Positions 23,467 through 32,231 of a stretch of 36,263 bases of DNA are shown here, one piece after another. The notes beneath the pieces were generated by a model. The model was not told where the DNA came from and did no database searches. It saw only the letters and a program-made list of their open reading frames with translations. The position numbers and the translations under genes are program-made. Numbering within the stretch: the first letter of the stretch is position 1; each line of letters begins with the position of its first letter. This DNA comes from Pseudomonadota bacterium. Its GTDB lineage: Bacteria; Pseudomonadota; Gammaproteobacteria; Ga0077536. The stretch covers positions 1-36,263 of the forward strand of contig JAPOKK010000008.1 of NCBI GenBank assembly GCA_029977665.1, given 5' to 3'.

Positions 23467-24858
23467 ATGAACACCATCGAGACGGATTACCTGGTCGTCG
23501 GCGCCGGCGCCGCCGGCATGGCGTTTGTCGATACCCTTATCGGCCAGGGCGATGCCGATGTCGTGATGGTCGACCGGCGCCACGCCCCGGGCGGCCACTG
23601 GCACGATGCCTATCCCTTCGTGCGCCTGCACCAGCCGTCCGCAACCTACGGCGTGGATTCGCGGCCGCTCGGGGGCGACACGCGCGACGCCCTGGGCTCC
23701 GACGCCGGCTTCTACGAGCGCGCGACGGCCGCGGAGATCTGCGGTTACTACCGGAAGGTCATAGACGAAGTGCTACTGCCCTCGGGCCGGGTACGTTTCT
23801 TGGCGATGCACGACTACGCGGGCGACTTCGCGACTGAGAATGTGATCACCTCGAGGCTGACCGGCAGCCGATCCCGAGTGCACGTGCGACGCAAGGTCGT
23901 TGATACGACCTACCTCGAAGTCTCGGTGCCGGCGACGCACGAGCCGTCGTTCGCGATCGACGCGGACGTGCGCTTCATGCCGGTCGGCGGCATCGTGCAC
24001 CTCGACGAGGCACCCAGCGGTTACACCATCCTCGGCGGCGGCAAGACCGCCATGGATGCGTGTTACTGGTTGATGGAGCACGGTGTCGCGCCAGAGCGCA
24101 TCCGCTGGATCCGCCCGCGCGATTCCTGGGTGCTGCCCCGCACGTGCTTTCAACCGCGCGACCTGGTCGGACCGACGCTCGCGGTGTTCGCCGATGCCCT
24201 CGACATCCTGGCCCGGGCAACGAGTGTCGATGACCTCTACCAGCGCCTCGAGAATGCCGGCCTCGCGCGGCGATTCGATCGGAGCGTGACACCGACCATG
24301 TTCCGTGGCGCCATCCTGAGCGAGGCGGAATGCGACGCCCTGGAGCGGATCGACAACGTCGTCCGCCTCGGACGCATCCGTCGGCTCAGCACCGAGCGCA
24401 TCGTCCTCGAGCACGGCGAGCTGCCCAACGATCCGCGCCAGGTGCACATCGATTGCACGGCGAGTGCCTTCAAGGTCAATCCCGAGCGCCCGATCTTCGA
24501 ACCCGGGCGCATCACCATCCAGGGCCTGGTCGGCGGTTTCACGAGCTTTTCCGCTGCCACCATCGGATTCGTCGAAGCGACGCGCAGCGACGATGCGGAG
24601 AAGAACCGCCTGTGCAGGCCGACGCGCACGCTGAACGAGCCAAGCGACTGGATTCGCGCCTACCGCGGCATGATCCACACCAACATCATGAACGCGACCG
24701 ATCCGGACATGGCTGCCTGGCTCGAGCGCACGCGGCTCAACATCACGAGCGGGCTGGCCAGGTTCGAGAGCGACCCACAAGTGCAAGGCGCCCTGACCCG
24801 CATCGCCGAACTCGCCGAACCCGCCCGTAGCAACGCCGACCGACTCCTCGCGTCCTGA
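23467..24858 (+). CDS. FAD-dependent monooxygenase-like flavoprotein
   Basis: A 463-residue two-dinucleotide-binding flavoprotein. FAD site: YLVVGAGAAGMAFVDTLI (8-25, GxGxxG) with VVMVDRRHAPGGHWHDAYPF after it. A second nucleotide site: GYTILGGGKTAMDACYWL (185-202). This is the layout of flavin-containing monooxygenases and related NAD(P)H-dependent hydroxylases, but I do not find the FxGxxxHxxxW fingerprint of type I Baeyer-Villiger enzymes, so the reaction is open. ATG 23467-23469 is preferred; ATG 23458-23460 is in frame but sits only 1-2 nt from GGGAG. It lies between the LLM gene and the Old Yellow Enzyme gene, on the same strand. Confidence 0.85.
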   Translation: MNTIETDYLVVGAGAAGMAFVDTLIGQGDADVVMVDRRHAPGGHWHDAYPFVRLHQPSATYGVDSRPLGGDTRDALGSDAGFYERATAAEICGYYRKVIDEVLLPSGRVRFLAMHDYAGDFATENVITSRLTGSRSRVHVRRKVVDTTYLEVSVPATHEPSFAIDADVRFMPVGGIVHLDEAPSGYTILGGGKTAMDACYWLMEHGVAPERIRWIRPRDSWVLPRTCFQPRDLVGPTLAVFADALDILARATSVDDLYQRLENAGLARRFDRSVTPTMFRGAILSEAECDALERIDNVVRLGRIRRLSTERIVLEHGELPNDPRQVHIDCTASAFKVNPERPIFEPGRITIQGLVGGFTSFSAATIGFVEATRSDDAEKNRLCRPTRTLNEPSDWIRAYRGMIHTNIMNATDPDMAAWLERTRLNITSGLARFESDPQVQGALTRIAELAEPARSNADRLLAS

Positions 24859-25074
24859 ACGGTGCGCCGGTACCCGTGTCGCCGTGCCCAGCCCCGGCGG
24901 TTGCCTGCCGCGCAACGGCCTGATAGCGTCCCGCGGCGCCGCCCATCGCATGCGCGGCCGCACAGCCACGACGTCTTCTGCGTGCATTCGTGCCGACGGT
25001 GCCAAATCCGAACGATGGAATCGCGCCACGGCCGCCGCACGGCAACCCGTAATCGAATTTCAAGGTAGTAATTC

Positions 25075-26190
25075 ATGAGTGCTTTGTTCACGCCCCTCTC
25101 CTTCAACCGCGGTCCGACCATGAAGAATCGCTTCATGCTCGCACCACTGACCAACCAGCAGAGCCACGAGGACGGCACCTGCTCCGAAGGGGAGCATCGC
25201 TGGCTGACCATGCGTGCCGAGGGTGGGTTCGGCCTCACGATGACCTGTGCGGCACACGTCCAGGCCGAGGGCAAGGGCTTCCCGGGGCAGCTCGGGATCT
25301 TCTCCGACGATCACCTCCCCGGCCTGACGCGCCTGGCGAAGGCCATCAAGAGCCACGGTAGTATCGCGAGCGTGCAGCTCTACCACGGCGGCATGCGCTG
25401 CCCCAAGGACGTGATCGGCATGCAGCCGCTGTGTCCGTCGGACAACGACAAGTGGGGTGCGCGGGCGATGGCCACTGCCGAGGTCGAAGCGATGATCGAG
25501 GCGTTCATCGTGGCCGCCCAGCGCGCCGAGCGCGCCGGTTTCGACGGCGTCGAACTGCACGGGGCGCACGGCTACATCCTGGCCCAGTTCCTCTCGCCCG
25601 AGGTCAACCAGCGCGATGACCAGTTCGGCGGTTCACTCGAGAACCGCCAGCGCCCGCTGCTGCAGATCATCGACGGCATCCGTGCGCGCTGCGGCAAGGA
25701 CTTCCAGCTCGGCGTGCGCCTCTCGCCCGAGCGTTTCGGCATGCACCTGCCGGAAATCGTGAGCCTCGCCGGGCATCTCATGGGCAACGAACTCGTCGAG
25801 TATCTCGACATGTCGATGTGGGACGTCTTCAAGCAGCCCGAGGACGAAGCCGCCGGGGGGCGCAGCCTGCTCTCCTACTTCACCAGCCTCGATCGCAAGG
25901 GCGTGCGTCTCGGCGTCGCGGGTAAGCTGCGCACACCGGCGGACGTCGAACGTGCCATGGACGAGGGCGTGGACTGGGTCATGCTCGGTCGTGCCGCCAT
26001 CCTGCACCACGACTTCCCCAACCGCATGCAGTTCGACGCGAACTTCACCCCGGTGGAGCTGCCGGTCACGCCGGCGCACCTCACGGCGGAGGGCTTGAGC
26101 CCGCCCTTCGTCGAGTACATGAAGAACTGGAAGGGCTTCGTTGCCGGCACCGAGGGCGTGGTCGATACCGCGCTCATCCTGAACAGCTGA
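25075..26190 (+). CDS. NADH:flavin oxidoreductase / Old Yellow Enzyme family ene-reductase
   Basis: A 371-residue FMN-dependent TIM-barrel enzyme that reduces activated C=C bonds (enones, enals, nitro-alkenes). Motifs: NRFMLAPLTNQQSHEDG (18-34), QLYHGGMRC (101-109), the signature GVELHGAHGYILAQFLSPEV then NQRDDQFGGSLENRQRPLL, and the phosphate-binding end VMLGRAAI. It lacks the C-terminal iron-sulfur and Rossmann domains of the dienoyl-CoA reductase type, so it is a classic OYE. ATG 25075-25077; AAGG is 9 nt upstream. 216 bp of noncoding DNA separate it from the FAD-monooxygenase gene, but strand and theme fit one pathway. In alicyclic terpenoid catabolism such an enzyme saturates the ring before oxygen insertion. 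Confidence 0.93.
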   Translation: MSALFTPLSFNRGPTMKNRFMLAPLTNQQSHEDGTCSEGEHRWLTMRAEGGFGLTMTCAAHVQAEGKGFPGQLGIFSDDHLPGLTRLAKAIKSHGSIASVQLYHGGMRCPKDVIGMQPLCPSDNDKWGARAMATAEVEAMIEAFIVAAQRAERAGFDGVELHGAHGYILAQFLSPEVNQRDDQFGGSLENRQRPLLQIIDGIRARCGKDFQLGVRLSPERFGMHLPEIVSLAGHLMGNELVEYLDMSMWDVFKQPEDEAAGGRSLLSYFTSLDRKGVRLGVAGKLRTPADVERAMDEGVDWVMLGRAAILHHDFPNRMQFDANFTPVELPVTPAHLTAEGLSPPFVEYMKNWKGFVAGTEGVVDTALILNS

Positions 26191-26208
26191 CGAAGCCCGG
26201 CCTGGCCA

Positions 26209-26234
26209 GGCTCCTGCGCGCCGCCGCAGGGGCC
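26209..26234. terminator. Hairpin between convergent OYE and MarR genes
   Basis: A 10-bp stem with one G-U pair, GGCTCCTGCG (26209-26218) with CGCAGGGGCC (26225-26234), and a 6-nt loop. It lies 19 bp after the OYE stop, in the 123 bp between two convergent genes. There is no U-tract. A bidirectional transcription stop is plausible. Confidence 0.45.
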
Positions 26235-26313
26235 TGGCGCCGTCGGCGCAAGAGCCGGTCTCCGCGCCTTGCGTTCGTGACGACACGCCCCACCGCGCGG
26301 CAACCCGCCGCAC

Positions 26314-26802
26314 TCAGTCCTCGAAGCCGTCGACGATGCGCTCGATGCTGCGGAAGAACTCGAGCCCGTTGACGATCTCCGCACCGCTCATGTGATCGAT
26401 GATGCGCTGCACGTAGGCCGTGCCGCGCGCGATCATCGCCTCGATATGCGCTTCACCGCGCGGCGTCAGGCGCACGATCTTTTCGCGCCCCGAACGCGGA
26501 TCCTCTTCAAGGCGCACGAGTTCGAGCGGCGACGCCGACATGCCGCGGATGGCCTTGGTGATGGCAGCGCCGGAGACCTCGAACCACTGTCGCAGCGAAC
26601 GCTCGATGGCCTTGCGGTTCATGGCGCGGCGACCCTCGCCCTCGGAATGGATCAGCCAGAGGATGGCGACCTGGTGACGGCCGAGTTCGCCGCCGCGCAG
26701 CGCATCTTCGACGCCGATGCCCGCCTTGTAGTGGATCGGGTAATAGAGTTCGAGGAACAGCCGCGCGGCGTCTGCGGGCGGACTGAATGGGGGTTTGGGC
26801 AC
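26314..26802 (-). CDS. MarR-family transcriptional regulator
   Basis: A 162-residue winged-helix regulator. HTH and wing: LGRHQVAILWLIHSEGEG, then FEVSGAAITKAIRGMSASPL, then the wing LVRLEEDPRSGREKIVRLTP and the MarR-typical RGEAHIEAM helix. The chain begins with GTG at 26800-26802, without a good ribosome binding site. It is divergent from the second P450 across 127 bp that include an AT-rich palindrome, so it probably represses that operon and is relieved by an aromatic or lipophilic ligand, as MarR proteins usually are. Ligand unknown. Confidence 0.88.
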   Translation of the reverse strand: MPKPPFSPPADAARLFLELYYPIHYKAGIGVEDALRGGELGRHQVAILWLIHSEGEGRRAMNRKAIERSLRQWFEVSGAAITKAIRGMSASPLELVRLEEDPRSGREKIVRLTPRGEAHIEAMIARGTAYVQRIIDHMSGAEIVNGLEFFRSIERIVDGFED

Positions 26803-26867
26803 GCGCGCGGCACCGTCAATGGATGGTGGCGAGCAGTTTAACCGCCGTGCTTTATCAAGGATAACTA

Positions 26868-26880
26868 TTTACTTAGTAAA
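26868..26880. promoter_or_regulatory. MarR operator candidate
   Basis: TTTACTTAGTAAA is a perfect 6-1-6 palindrome in the most AT-rich patch of the window (about 26852-26898), 49 bp before the P450 start. MarR proteins bind such AT-rich dyads over promoters. A weak -35/-10 pair, TTTACT then TATTGA at 26891-26896 with 17-bp spacing, would place the operator on the -35 element of the P450 promoter. Confidence 0.6.
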
Positions 26881-26929
26881 TTATTTAGTTTATTGATCTT
26901 GTCCCTGGTGAATCAAACAGGCGACGATC

Positions 26930-28162
26930 ATGACCGAAACCGAGCAACTGGTAACCGCGCTGCCGCGGCCGGAAACCATCGTCGATCCCTACCCGCTCTA
27001 CCAGCGCTTGCGACGCCATACACCCGCCTGGGGCTACCGCGACTATCCTCCCGGCACGGTGCCGGATGCCGACGAGCCAGTTACCGCCTGGGTGCTGATG
27101 AAGTACGCCGAGGTCGTCGCCGCGGCACGCGACCACGATACGTTCTCCTCGCGCGATCCCCTGCAGGAGAGTTCCTCCGCGCCGACCCTCATGCTGGTCA
27201 ACCACGACAACCCGGAGCACGATCGCCTGCGCGGCATCGTCGCCCTGGCCTTCTCGCGCAAACGCATCCTGGCACTGGAGGAATGGTTGAACGGCATCGT
27301 CGGCGAGATGCTGGTGGCGCTGCCGGGTGGCGAGTGTGAGGCGGTCGGCACCATCACCTCGGTGATCCCGGCACGCGCCATGCTGCGCCTGTTCGGCCTG
27401 CCGGATGCGGATGCGGAACGGTGCCGCCGCTGGGCCACGGCATTCATGCTCTCGGCCGCGCTGAGCCCCGCCGAGCGCGAAGCCAGCAATCGCGAGCTTG
27501 CGGCCTACTTCGCCGACAAGGTCGGCGCGGCGGCCGCCGCCCGCGCCGCGGGTGCGCCGCCTGCCGATGGGCTGATCGCCGCGCTCCTCGACGCCGAGCA
27601 GGACGGTGAGCGCCTTAGCCTGGAGGAAGTCATTCGTTTCTGCGTGACGCTCATCGTCGCCGGTGCCGAGACCACCACCTTCCTGCTCGCCAACCTGCTC
27701 CATTACCTCGCGACCCTGCCGGGCATGTTCGACACGCTCGCCGCCGACCGCGGGCTTCTCGAGCGTTTCATCGACGAGGCCTTGCGGCACGGCGGGCCGC
27801 CGCAACGCCTGTTCCGCATTGCCACGCGGGACGTCGAGGTGGGAGACAAACACATCGCCGCCGGCGACTGGGTCGCGCTGTTCTTCGCCGCCGCCAATCA
27901 CGACCCGGCCGTGTTCCCCGATCCAGCGCGTTTCGACCTCGACCGGCCCAACCTGCGCCAGCAGCTCAGCTTCGGCTATGGCCTGCATCATTGCCTGGGT
28001 TTCGCGCTCGCGCGTCTGGAAGCGCGCGCCATGCTCAACGCCGTGCTCGACCGTTATGCCGCCGTCACGCTCGGGCCAACACCGCCGCGACGCCAGCGCG
28101 CCAGCCTGCTGACCTGCGGCTTCGACAGCCTGCACCTCGTCTTCACGCCGCGCGCGGCCTGA
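26930..28162 (+). CDS. Cytochrome P450 (second, not CYP153)
   Basis: A 410-residue soluble bacterial P450. I-helix [14 protein letters not shown] (244-257) with acid-alcohol pair Glu247-Thr248, ExxR Glu283/Arg286 in [14 protein letters not shown], and heme loop [20 protein letters not shown] with Cys355 as thiolate. It is clearly a different family from the CYP153-like enzyme (no GGNDTTRN, different heme loop). It has no ferredoxin or reductase gene beside it; the ferredoxin at 3853-4176 could serve both. It is followed 15 bp later by a SnoaL-like gene and is divergent from the MarR regulator. An Ala-rich loop (about 199-209) is longer than usual. Substrate unknown; hydroxylation of a ring or side chain is likely. 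Confidence 0.92.
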   Translation: MTETEQLVTALPRPETIVDPYPLYQRLRRHTPAWGYRDYPPGTVPDADEPVTAWVLMKYAEVVAAARDHDTFSSRDPLQESSSAPTLMLVNHDNPEHDRLRGIVALAFSRKRILALEEWLNGIVGEMLVALPGGECEAVGTITSVIPARAMLRLFGLPDADAERCRRWATAFMLSAALSPAEREASNRELAAYFADKVGAAAAARAAGAPPADGLIAALLDAEQDGERLSLEEVIRFCVTLIVAGAETTTFLLANLLHYLATLPGMFDTLAADRGLLERFIDEALRHGGPPQRLFRIATRDVEVGDKHIAAGDWVALFFAAANHDPAVFPDPARFDLDRPNLRQQLSFGYGLHHCLGFALARLEARAMLNAVLDRYAAVTLGPTPPRRQRASLLTCGFDSLHLVFTPRAA

Positions 28163-28177
28163 CCCGGAGACCCGACC

Positions 28178-28573
28178 ATGAACAACATCGAAACGACCCA
28201 GGCGATCTTCGCCGCGTTCGGCGCCGGCGACATCCCTGCCATCCTCGAACACCTCGCCGATGACATCGTCATCGAATTCTACGGGCCCGCGCCCATTCCT
28301 TATGCCGGCACCTGGCGGAGCCACGCCGAAGCGCGGCGCTTCTTCGAAACGGTGCTGTCGTCGGTGCGCATCAACCAGTTCGATCCCGAAGAGTTTCTTG
28401 CCGATGCCGACAAGGTCATCGTCACGGGACACCTGAACCTGGTCGCGCTCACAACCGGCCGCACCATCGACTCCGATTTCGTGCACGTCATCACGCTCAG
28501 CGAGGGCCAATGGACGCGCTTCCGCGACTTCATGAACACGGCCGTCGCTGCTGCCGCGTTCACGGTGGGGTGA
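28178..28573 (+). CDS. SnoaL-like / ketosteroid isomerase-fold protein
   Basis: A 131-residue protein of the SnoaL/NTF2-like fold. N-terminal NNIETTQAIFAAFGAGDIPA, then ILEHLADDIVIEFYGPAPIP and AGTWRSHAEARRFFETVLSS fit the common pattern for this group (limonene epoxide hydrolase/SnoaL-type). It begins 15 bp after the P450 stop with GGAGA about 9 nt before ATG, so it is cotranscribed. Members may isomerise, cyclise or hydrate small ring compounds; this one may act on the P450 product (inference). It is one of three NTF2-like proteins in the window. Confidence 0.85.
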   Translation: MNNIETTQAIFAAFGAGDIPAILEHLADDIVIEFYGPAPIPYAGTWRSHAEARRFFETVLSSVRINQFDPEEFLADADKVIVTGHLNLVALTTGRTIDSDFVHVITLSEGQWTRFRDFMNTAVAAAAFTVG

Positions 28574-28594
28574 TCCCGCATCCCGGCAGTCGTA

Positions 28595-28614
28595 CGCGGC
28601 GTCGAGACGCCGCG
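28595..28614 (+). terminator. Hairpin after the P450-SnoaL operon
   Basis: CGCGGCGTC (28595-28603) and GACGCCGCG (28606-28614) form a perfect inverted repeat, with a short loop when folded. It begins 22 bp after the SnoaL-like stop. There is no long U-tract (GTCGTT follows). A probable transcription end before the convergent DUF2306 gene. Confidence 0.55.
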
Positions 28615-28786
28615 GTCGTTCCCGTGGCGGCCGTTGTGCCCGCTTTCGTTCCCGCCCTCGGAACGTTGGCGATGACCACGCGTTGACGAACCGCGCCGTA
28701 GCCCCTAGTTCCGACGTTTCGGCTGCCGGGGTCTTGCAGGGCTCCGCGTGCGGCCACCCTGCGCGCCCCCGTTCGACGGCATCGAC

Positions 28787-30277
28787 TCAGGTCACAGGGA
28801 AGTGAGCGCTTCTCGACGTGTCTCGATCGCCCGCAGACAGCCGGCCTGAACCCGAGGCTCCGCGCACACCGGGCATCTCGCGCGGCCGATCGAGCAGGTG
28901 CGTTATGGCGAGATGCGCGACAAGGTAGTGACCGATAAACGATAGCGTGACCGCGGTTTGCACGGCCGTATCGAGATCCATGACGTCCAATAGCTCCCAC
29001 AACGGTACCTGCGGTATCACGGAAAGCGGCAACCAGGCGAGCGCGGCGCTGTAGACGGTCCAATCCCGTGCAACCAACGCCCGTCCCGAGCGTCCGGCCC
29101 GCAACGCCAGCAGGACCGCAAAACTCCATAGCCCGGCCAAGGCCCACCAGTAGAACATTGCCGGCCAGCCGCCGGGAAGGTCCGCGCCGCGCGCCGTGGC
29201 CAGCAAACCGCCGGCGATCGCGGCGGCGATGCAACTGGTATGAAATCGCCAACTGACCTGCCGCCCGCATACCACCGCGGCAACCGCGCCGAGGCTGGCC
29301 GCCATTGCGCTTGCGCTGGCAAGCGCGTAGAGCACGAACAAGGGCCAGGCCGAGGCAAACCCGGCGGCAGCGCCCGCGCCGCCTTCCGGAGTCAGCCAGG
29401 TGATGGATTCGAACGGCGCGACGAAGCGCAACACGCAGGCGAACGCGAGAACGGCAACGCCCGCGACCAACGCGACATGCCCGCCGCGACGCCAGCGAAC
29501 CCGGCTTGCCGCAGCGGGTTCGAAGGTCCGTGGTCGCATCGTGCCGTGCTGTGCAGCCACCCACCACAACATGCCGGTGACGCACAAGGGCAACAGGAAC
29601 GTCGTGATGGCGAGGTTGGTCACGGCCTGCACTTCGCCGGGGAACATCCAGCCAAAGGCGATCCACAACAGGCGCAGGACCGGCGTCCCGAGCAGCAGGC
29701 CGAAATTGAACGCCATCCACGAACGGTGCGTGCCAAACGCGCGCCGGCGCGCGGCAGCGAAGGCCAGCCACGCGGTCCACAGCACCATTACGTCGAGGCC
29801 CAACAGGGCAACGTAGAACATCGGCCCGGAGAACACCGCCGTCATCGGCGTGGTGGCCAGGTAGGCGAGCCCGCCGAACATGCTCAACACGGCGCCGATG
29901 AGATAGGTCTTGCCAGCCGTGCGATGCACGGCCGGGTAGCGCCGCCGCAGGCGATTGGAGAACTGCAACGGGCCGAGCGCCATGGCGACCGCGCCCATGA
30001 CGGTATGCATCAGGAGGAACTGCAGCCCTTCACGGTAGGCCATCGCCTGCTCGACGTGTACCGAGCCCTGACCGAACGCGTGTTCGCGCGACACCAGCGC
30101 CGCGAACAGGCGCATCCACAAGCCTTCGCGCCCGGCCCCGAAGCCGAGAAAATAGTCGAAAGCCAGCACCGCGTAGAACACGCAGGCGACCGCGAAGCCG
30201 CCTTTGAGAACAGTGCCGGCATAATGCTCGAAACCACGCGCCGCCGGCGCGAGCGTCTTCTCCGGAACAGCTGACAC
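28787..30277 (-). CDS. DUF2306-containing multi-pass membrane protein
   Basis: A 496-residue integral membrane protein with about 10-12 hydrophobic segments. The N-terminal half carries the DUF2306 pattern: LLMHTVMGAVAMALGPLQFS, then NRLRRRYPAVHRTAGKTYLI (about 88-127) and the AFGTHRSWMAFNFGLLLGTP block (about 190-209). The C-terminal half (about 265-470) is a second set of helices, which is longer than the plain DUF2306 proteins of about 200 residues, so this may be a two-domain fusion. Role unknown. It stands alone on the minus strand, next to the second AraC regulator. ATG 30275-30277; the N-terminus is polar. Confidence 0.85.
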   Translation of the reverse strand: MSAVPEKTLAPAARGFEHYAGTVLKGGFAVACVFYAVLAFDYFLGFGAGREGLWMRLFAALVSREHAFGQGSVHVEQAMAYREGLQFLLMHTVMGAVAMALGPLQFSNRLRRRYPAVHRTAGKTYLIGAVLSMFGGLAYLATTPMTAVFSGPMFYVALLGLDVMVLWTAWLAFAAARRRAFGTHRSWMAFNFGLLLGTPVLRLLWIAFGWMFPGEVQAVTNLAITTFLLPLCVTGMLWWVAAQHGTMRPRTFEPAAASRVRWRRGGHVALVAGVAVLAFACVLRFVAPFESITWLTPEGGAGAAAGFASAWPLFVLYALASASAMAASLGAVAAVVCGRQVSWRFHTSCIAAAIAGGLLATARGADLPGGWPAMFYWWALAGLWSFAVLLALRAGRSGRALVARDWTVYSAALAWLPLSVIPQVPLWELLDVMDLDTAVQTAVTLSFIGHYLVAHLAITHLLDRPREMPGVRGASGSGRLSAGDRDTSRSAHFPVT

Positions 30278-30373
30278 GACATCCCCTCCCGCGCGTACAC
30301 TCGCTTCACAGCGTGCTCGAGCGCACCCGACGGCGCAAGGCCGACCGCGCCGCGGCAGCGCAACTCCGGACGT

Positions 30374-31309
30374 TCAGGACATCGCGCCGGACAAACCCGA
30401 CATCCCGGCACCGCGTTGCCGGGCCTCGCGGCGAAACGCGGCCGGGGCGGTACCCGTAGAGCGCCGGAACGTCTGGACGAAATGCGACACGCTGGCAAAC
30501 CCGCATTGCGCGGCGACCGCGGTCAACGACGCTTCCGGCACGTGGCACAAGAGGTACCTGGCGCGCTCGATACGACGCTCGCGAACGAAGGCGGCCGGGG
30601 TCTGCCCGAAGGTGGCGACGAAGTGCTCGTGGAATGCGGAGCGACTCATGTGGCAGTGGCGGGCGAGCGTCACCGCGTCGAGGGTTCCGTCGAGATGATC
30701 CTCGATGTAGCGGGCGAGATCCCCGAGGCGTGACGACCGCGACGTTTTCGAGAGCAGTGCTGCGCGCGCGCTCGACTGCATGACGTAGAGGACCAGTTCG
30801 CGCGAGATGGTATCGATGAGCAGATCACGCCTGGTCACCGTACCGCTGCCGCGCAGCAGGCGGTCGATCCGACGTATGGCAGCCGCGGCATCGGCATGCA
30901 TGAACGCATCGATGTCGTCCAGCGCGTAGAGCGGTGCGTAATCCTCGCCATCGGGCCAGTGCACTGAACTTCGGCCGCGTACAGCCGTGATGGTCTCGTC
31001 GTCGATCTCGAGCGTGATGCAGGTCAACGGTCGTGTGCCGGTCGGCTGCAGATAGTCCGTGTAGACCGGGACATTGCGGGGTACGAGCAGGATATCGTCG
31101 CGCCGATGATGAATCTGCTGGGGCGAAACATCGGTTGAGTAGCGGATCTCGCCGCGCTGCGTGAGCACCACCAGCAAGGCGTCAAAGCGGTAGGCAACAC
31201 GTTCGGCCGGCGCAATCGCAGTGCGCAGGCTCAGGTTCACATGATCGGCGACGACTGATTCGACAAAACTCTTCTTGTCTTCGCGATAATCGCCGGGTAT
31301 GTGCTGCAT
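30374..31309 (-). CDS. AraC-family transcriptional regulator (second)
   Basis: A 311-residue regulator with a cupin-like N-terminal domain (about 20-150, QQIHHRRDDILLVPRNVPVY) and a C-terminal paired HTH: LDAVTLARHCHMSRSAFHEH then FVATFGQTPAAFVRERRIER, and ASLTAVAAQCGFASVSHFVQ then TFRRSTGTAPAAFRREAR. ATG 31307-31309 is chosen because the upstream in-frame 92 codons are low-complexity and lack similarity; the ribosome binding site is weak. It lies 96 bp upstream of the DUF2306 gene on the same strand. Its target could be that gene or a catabolic unit elsewhere; no matching repeat was found nearby. Confidence 0.9.
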   Translation of the reverse strand: MQHIPGDYREDKKSFVESVVADHVNLSLRTAIAPAERVAYRFDALLVVLTQRGEIRYSTDVSPQQIHHRRDDILLVPRNVPVYTDYLQPTGTRPLTCITLEIDDETITAVRGRSSVHWPDGEDYAPLYALDDIDAFMHADAAAAIRRIDRLLRGSGTVTRRDLLIDTISRELVLYVMQSSARAALLSKTSRSSRLGDLARYIEDHLDGTLDAVTLARHCHMSRSAFHEHFVATFGQTPAAFVRERRIERARYLLCHVPEASLTAVAAQCGFASVSHFVQTFRRSTGTAPAAFRREARQRGAGMSGLSGAMS

Positions 31310-31699
31310 GACGTACCGCCGATCGGTGGAAGCATGGTCCGCGGCCGATCCGTGCCACGAATCGTGAACCGTCGGACATGGACGCACGAACGCCTGGCCT
31401 GTGGCATCTCGCGCCAGCGCGGCGCAACCCGCCGGGCGCGCTTCGCGCCCGCGCTCGTCCCCCGCCCTGGCCCTGCGGGCCGGGTTCCTGCAAGCTGCCT
31501 CAACATAGCCGGCCACGACGGGCGCGTAAATACCTGGCGCGCGCCCCGCACTGCCCGCCTTTATCGACGCACGACAAATACGCATGGCGGAGCGCTGTGC
31601 AACGCCGCCGCCGAGAGGCTCAGCCGTTCGTCCGGAGCCTTGTCAATTCACCGCAACGCACGCTTCGCGATCTCGGCCCGCGGCGTCGAGCAACGCTGC
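31310..31699. other. Gene-less 390-bp stretch
   Basis: Nothing I can support is encoded here. It is the upstream region of the second AraC gene and the 3' flank of the SnoaL-like gene on the same strand. Open frames across it have shadow-like, Arg/Pro-rich composition. I saw no strong hairpin, direct repeat or promoter. Confidence 0.5.
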
Positions 31700-32086
31700 T
31701 CACGGCGCCTGCTTGCGCATCGCGTTCTTCACCGCGATCTTGCCGTCCTTGAACGTGTAGACGTCGCAGCCGCGCGCCTTCACCCGCTTGCCGTCGCTCT
31801 TTCTCGTGCCGGTGAAGATCCATTCCGAGCAGGCACGATCGCCGACGATGAAATCCTCGCCGACGGGTTCGAAGTGCGCATCCGGGTAGTTCTCCCACAA
31901 ACTCGCGAAGCCCTTGCGGACTTCCTCGCGCCCGACCCACCGGGTCCCTTCGACTTCGGGGCCGACCGAGGCCATGAAGACGCACTCATCCGCCATGTGA
32001 TCCATGAGCTTGTCGAGATCCTGGTCGTTCCAGGCCTGGGTGAAAGAGGCGAGAAAATCCGGGCTAACCTGGTTCGTCTTGCTCAT
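31700..32086 (-). CDS. SnoaL-like / nuclear transport factor 2-fold protein
   Basis: A 128-residue NTF2-fold protein. Blocks: FLASFTQAWNDQDLDKLMDH then MADECVFMASVGPEVEGTRW, VGREEVRKGFASLWENYPDA, and a conserved strand FEPVGEDFIVGDRACSEWIF followed by TGTRKSDGKRVKARGCDVYT and FKDGKI. The domain is a common small ligand-binding or isomerase fold. ATG 32084-32086 has AGGAG about 10 nt upstream; the longer open frame upstream is not supported. It is divergent from the amidase gene by 145 bp. Reaction unknown. Confidence 0.87.
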   Translation of the reverse strand: MSKTNQVSPDFLASFTQAWNDQDLDKLMDHMADECVFMASVGPEVEGTRWVGREEVRKGFASLWENYPDAHFEPVGEDFIVGDRACSEWIFTGTRKSDGKRVKARGCDVYTFKDGKIAVKNAMRKQAP

Positions 32087-32231
32087 GCGGTGGGGGCTCC
32101 TGTGTTGTCGGGTAGATCTGGCGCCCCGGAGTGTAAGGGACTCGGATACGCCGTTGAACCTCCCCAAGAGTGGGTAATCGCCATTTGCACGAGCGCGGCA
32201 TAATGTCCGCTCGAAATGACGAGGATCAGGC

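Noticed and set aside
26885-28510. A 541-codon minus-strand open frame opposite the second P450
   Set aside because: Shadow frame rich in Gly/Arg/Glu with no motif; the plus strand encodes all P450 signatures.
31301-32203. A 300-codon plus-strand frame across the 31310-31699 gap
   Set aside because: Two thirds are antisense to the SnoaL-like gene, and the upstream part has no similarity to anything; no ribosome binding site.
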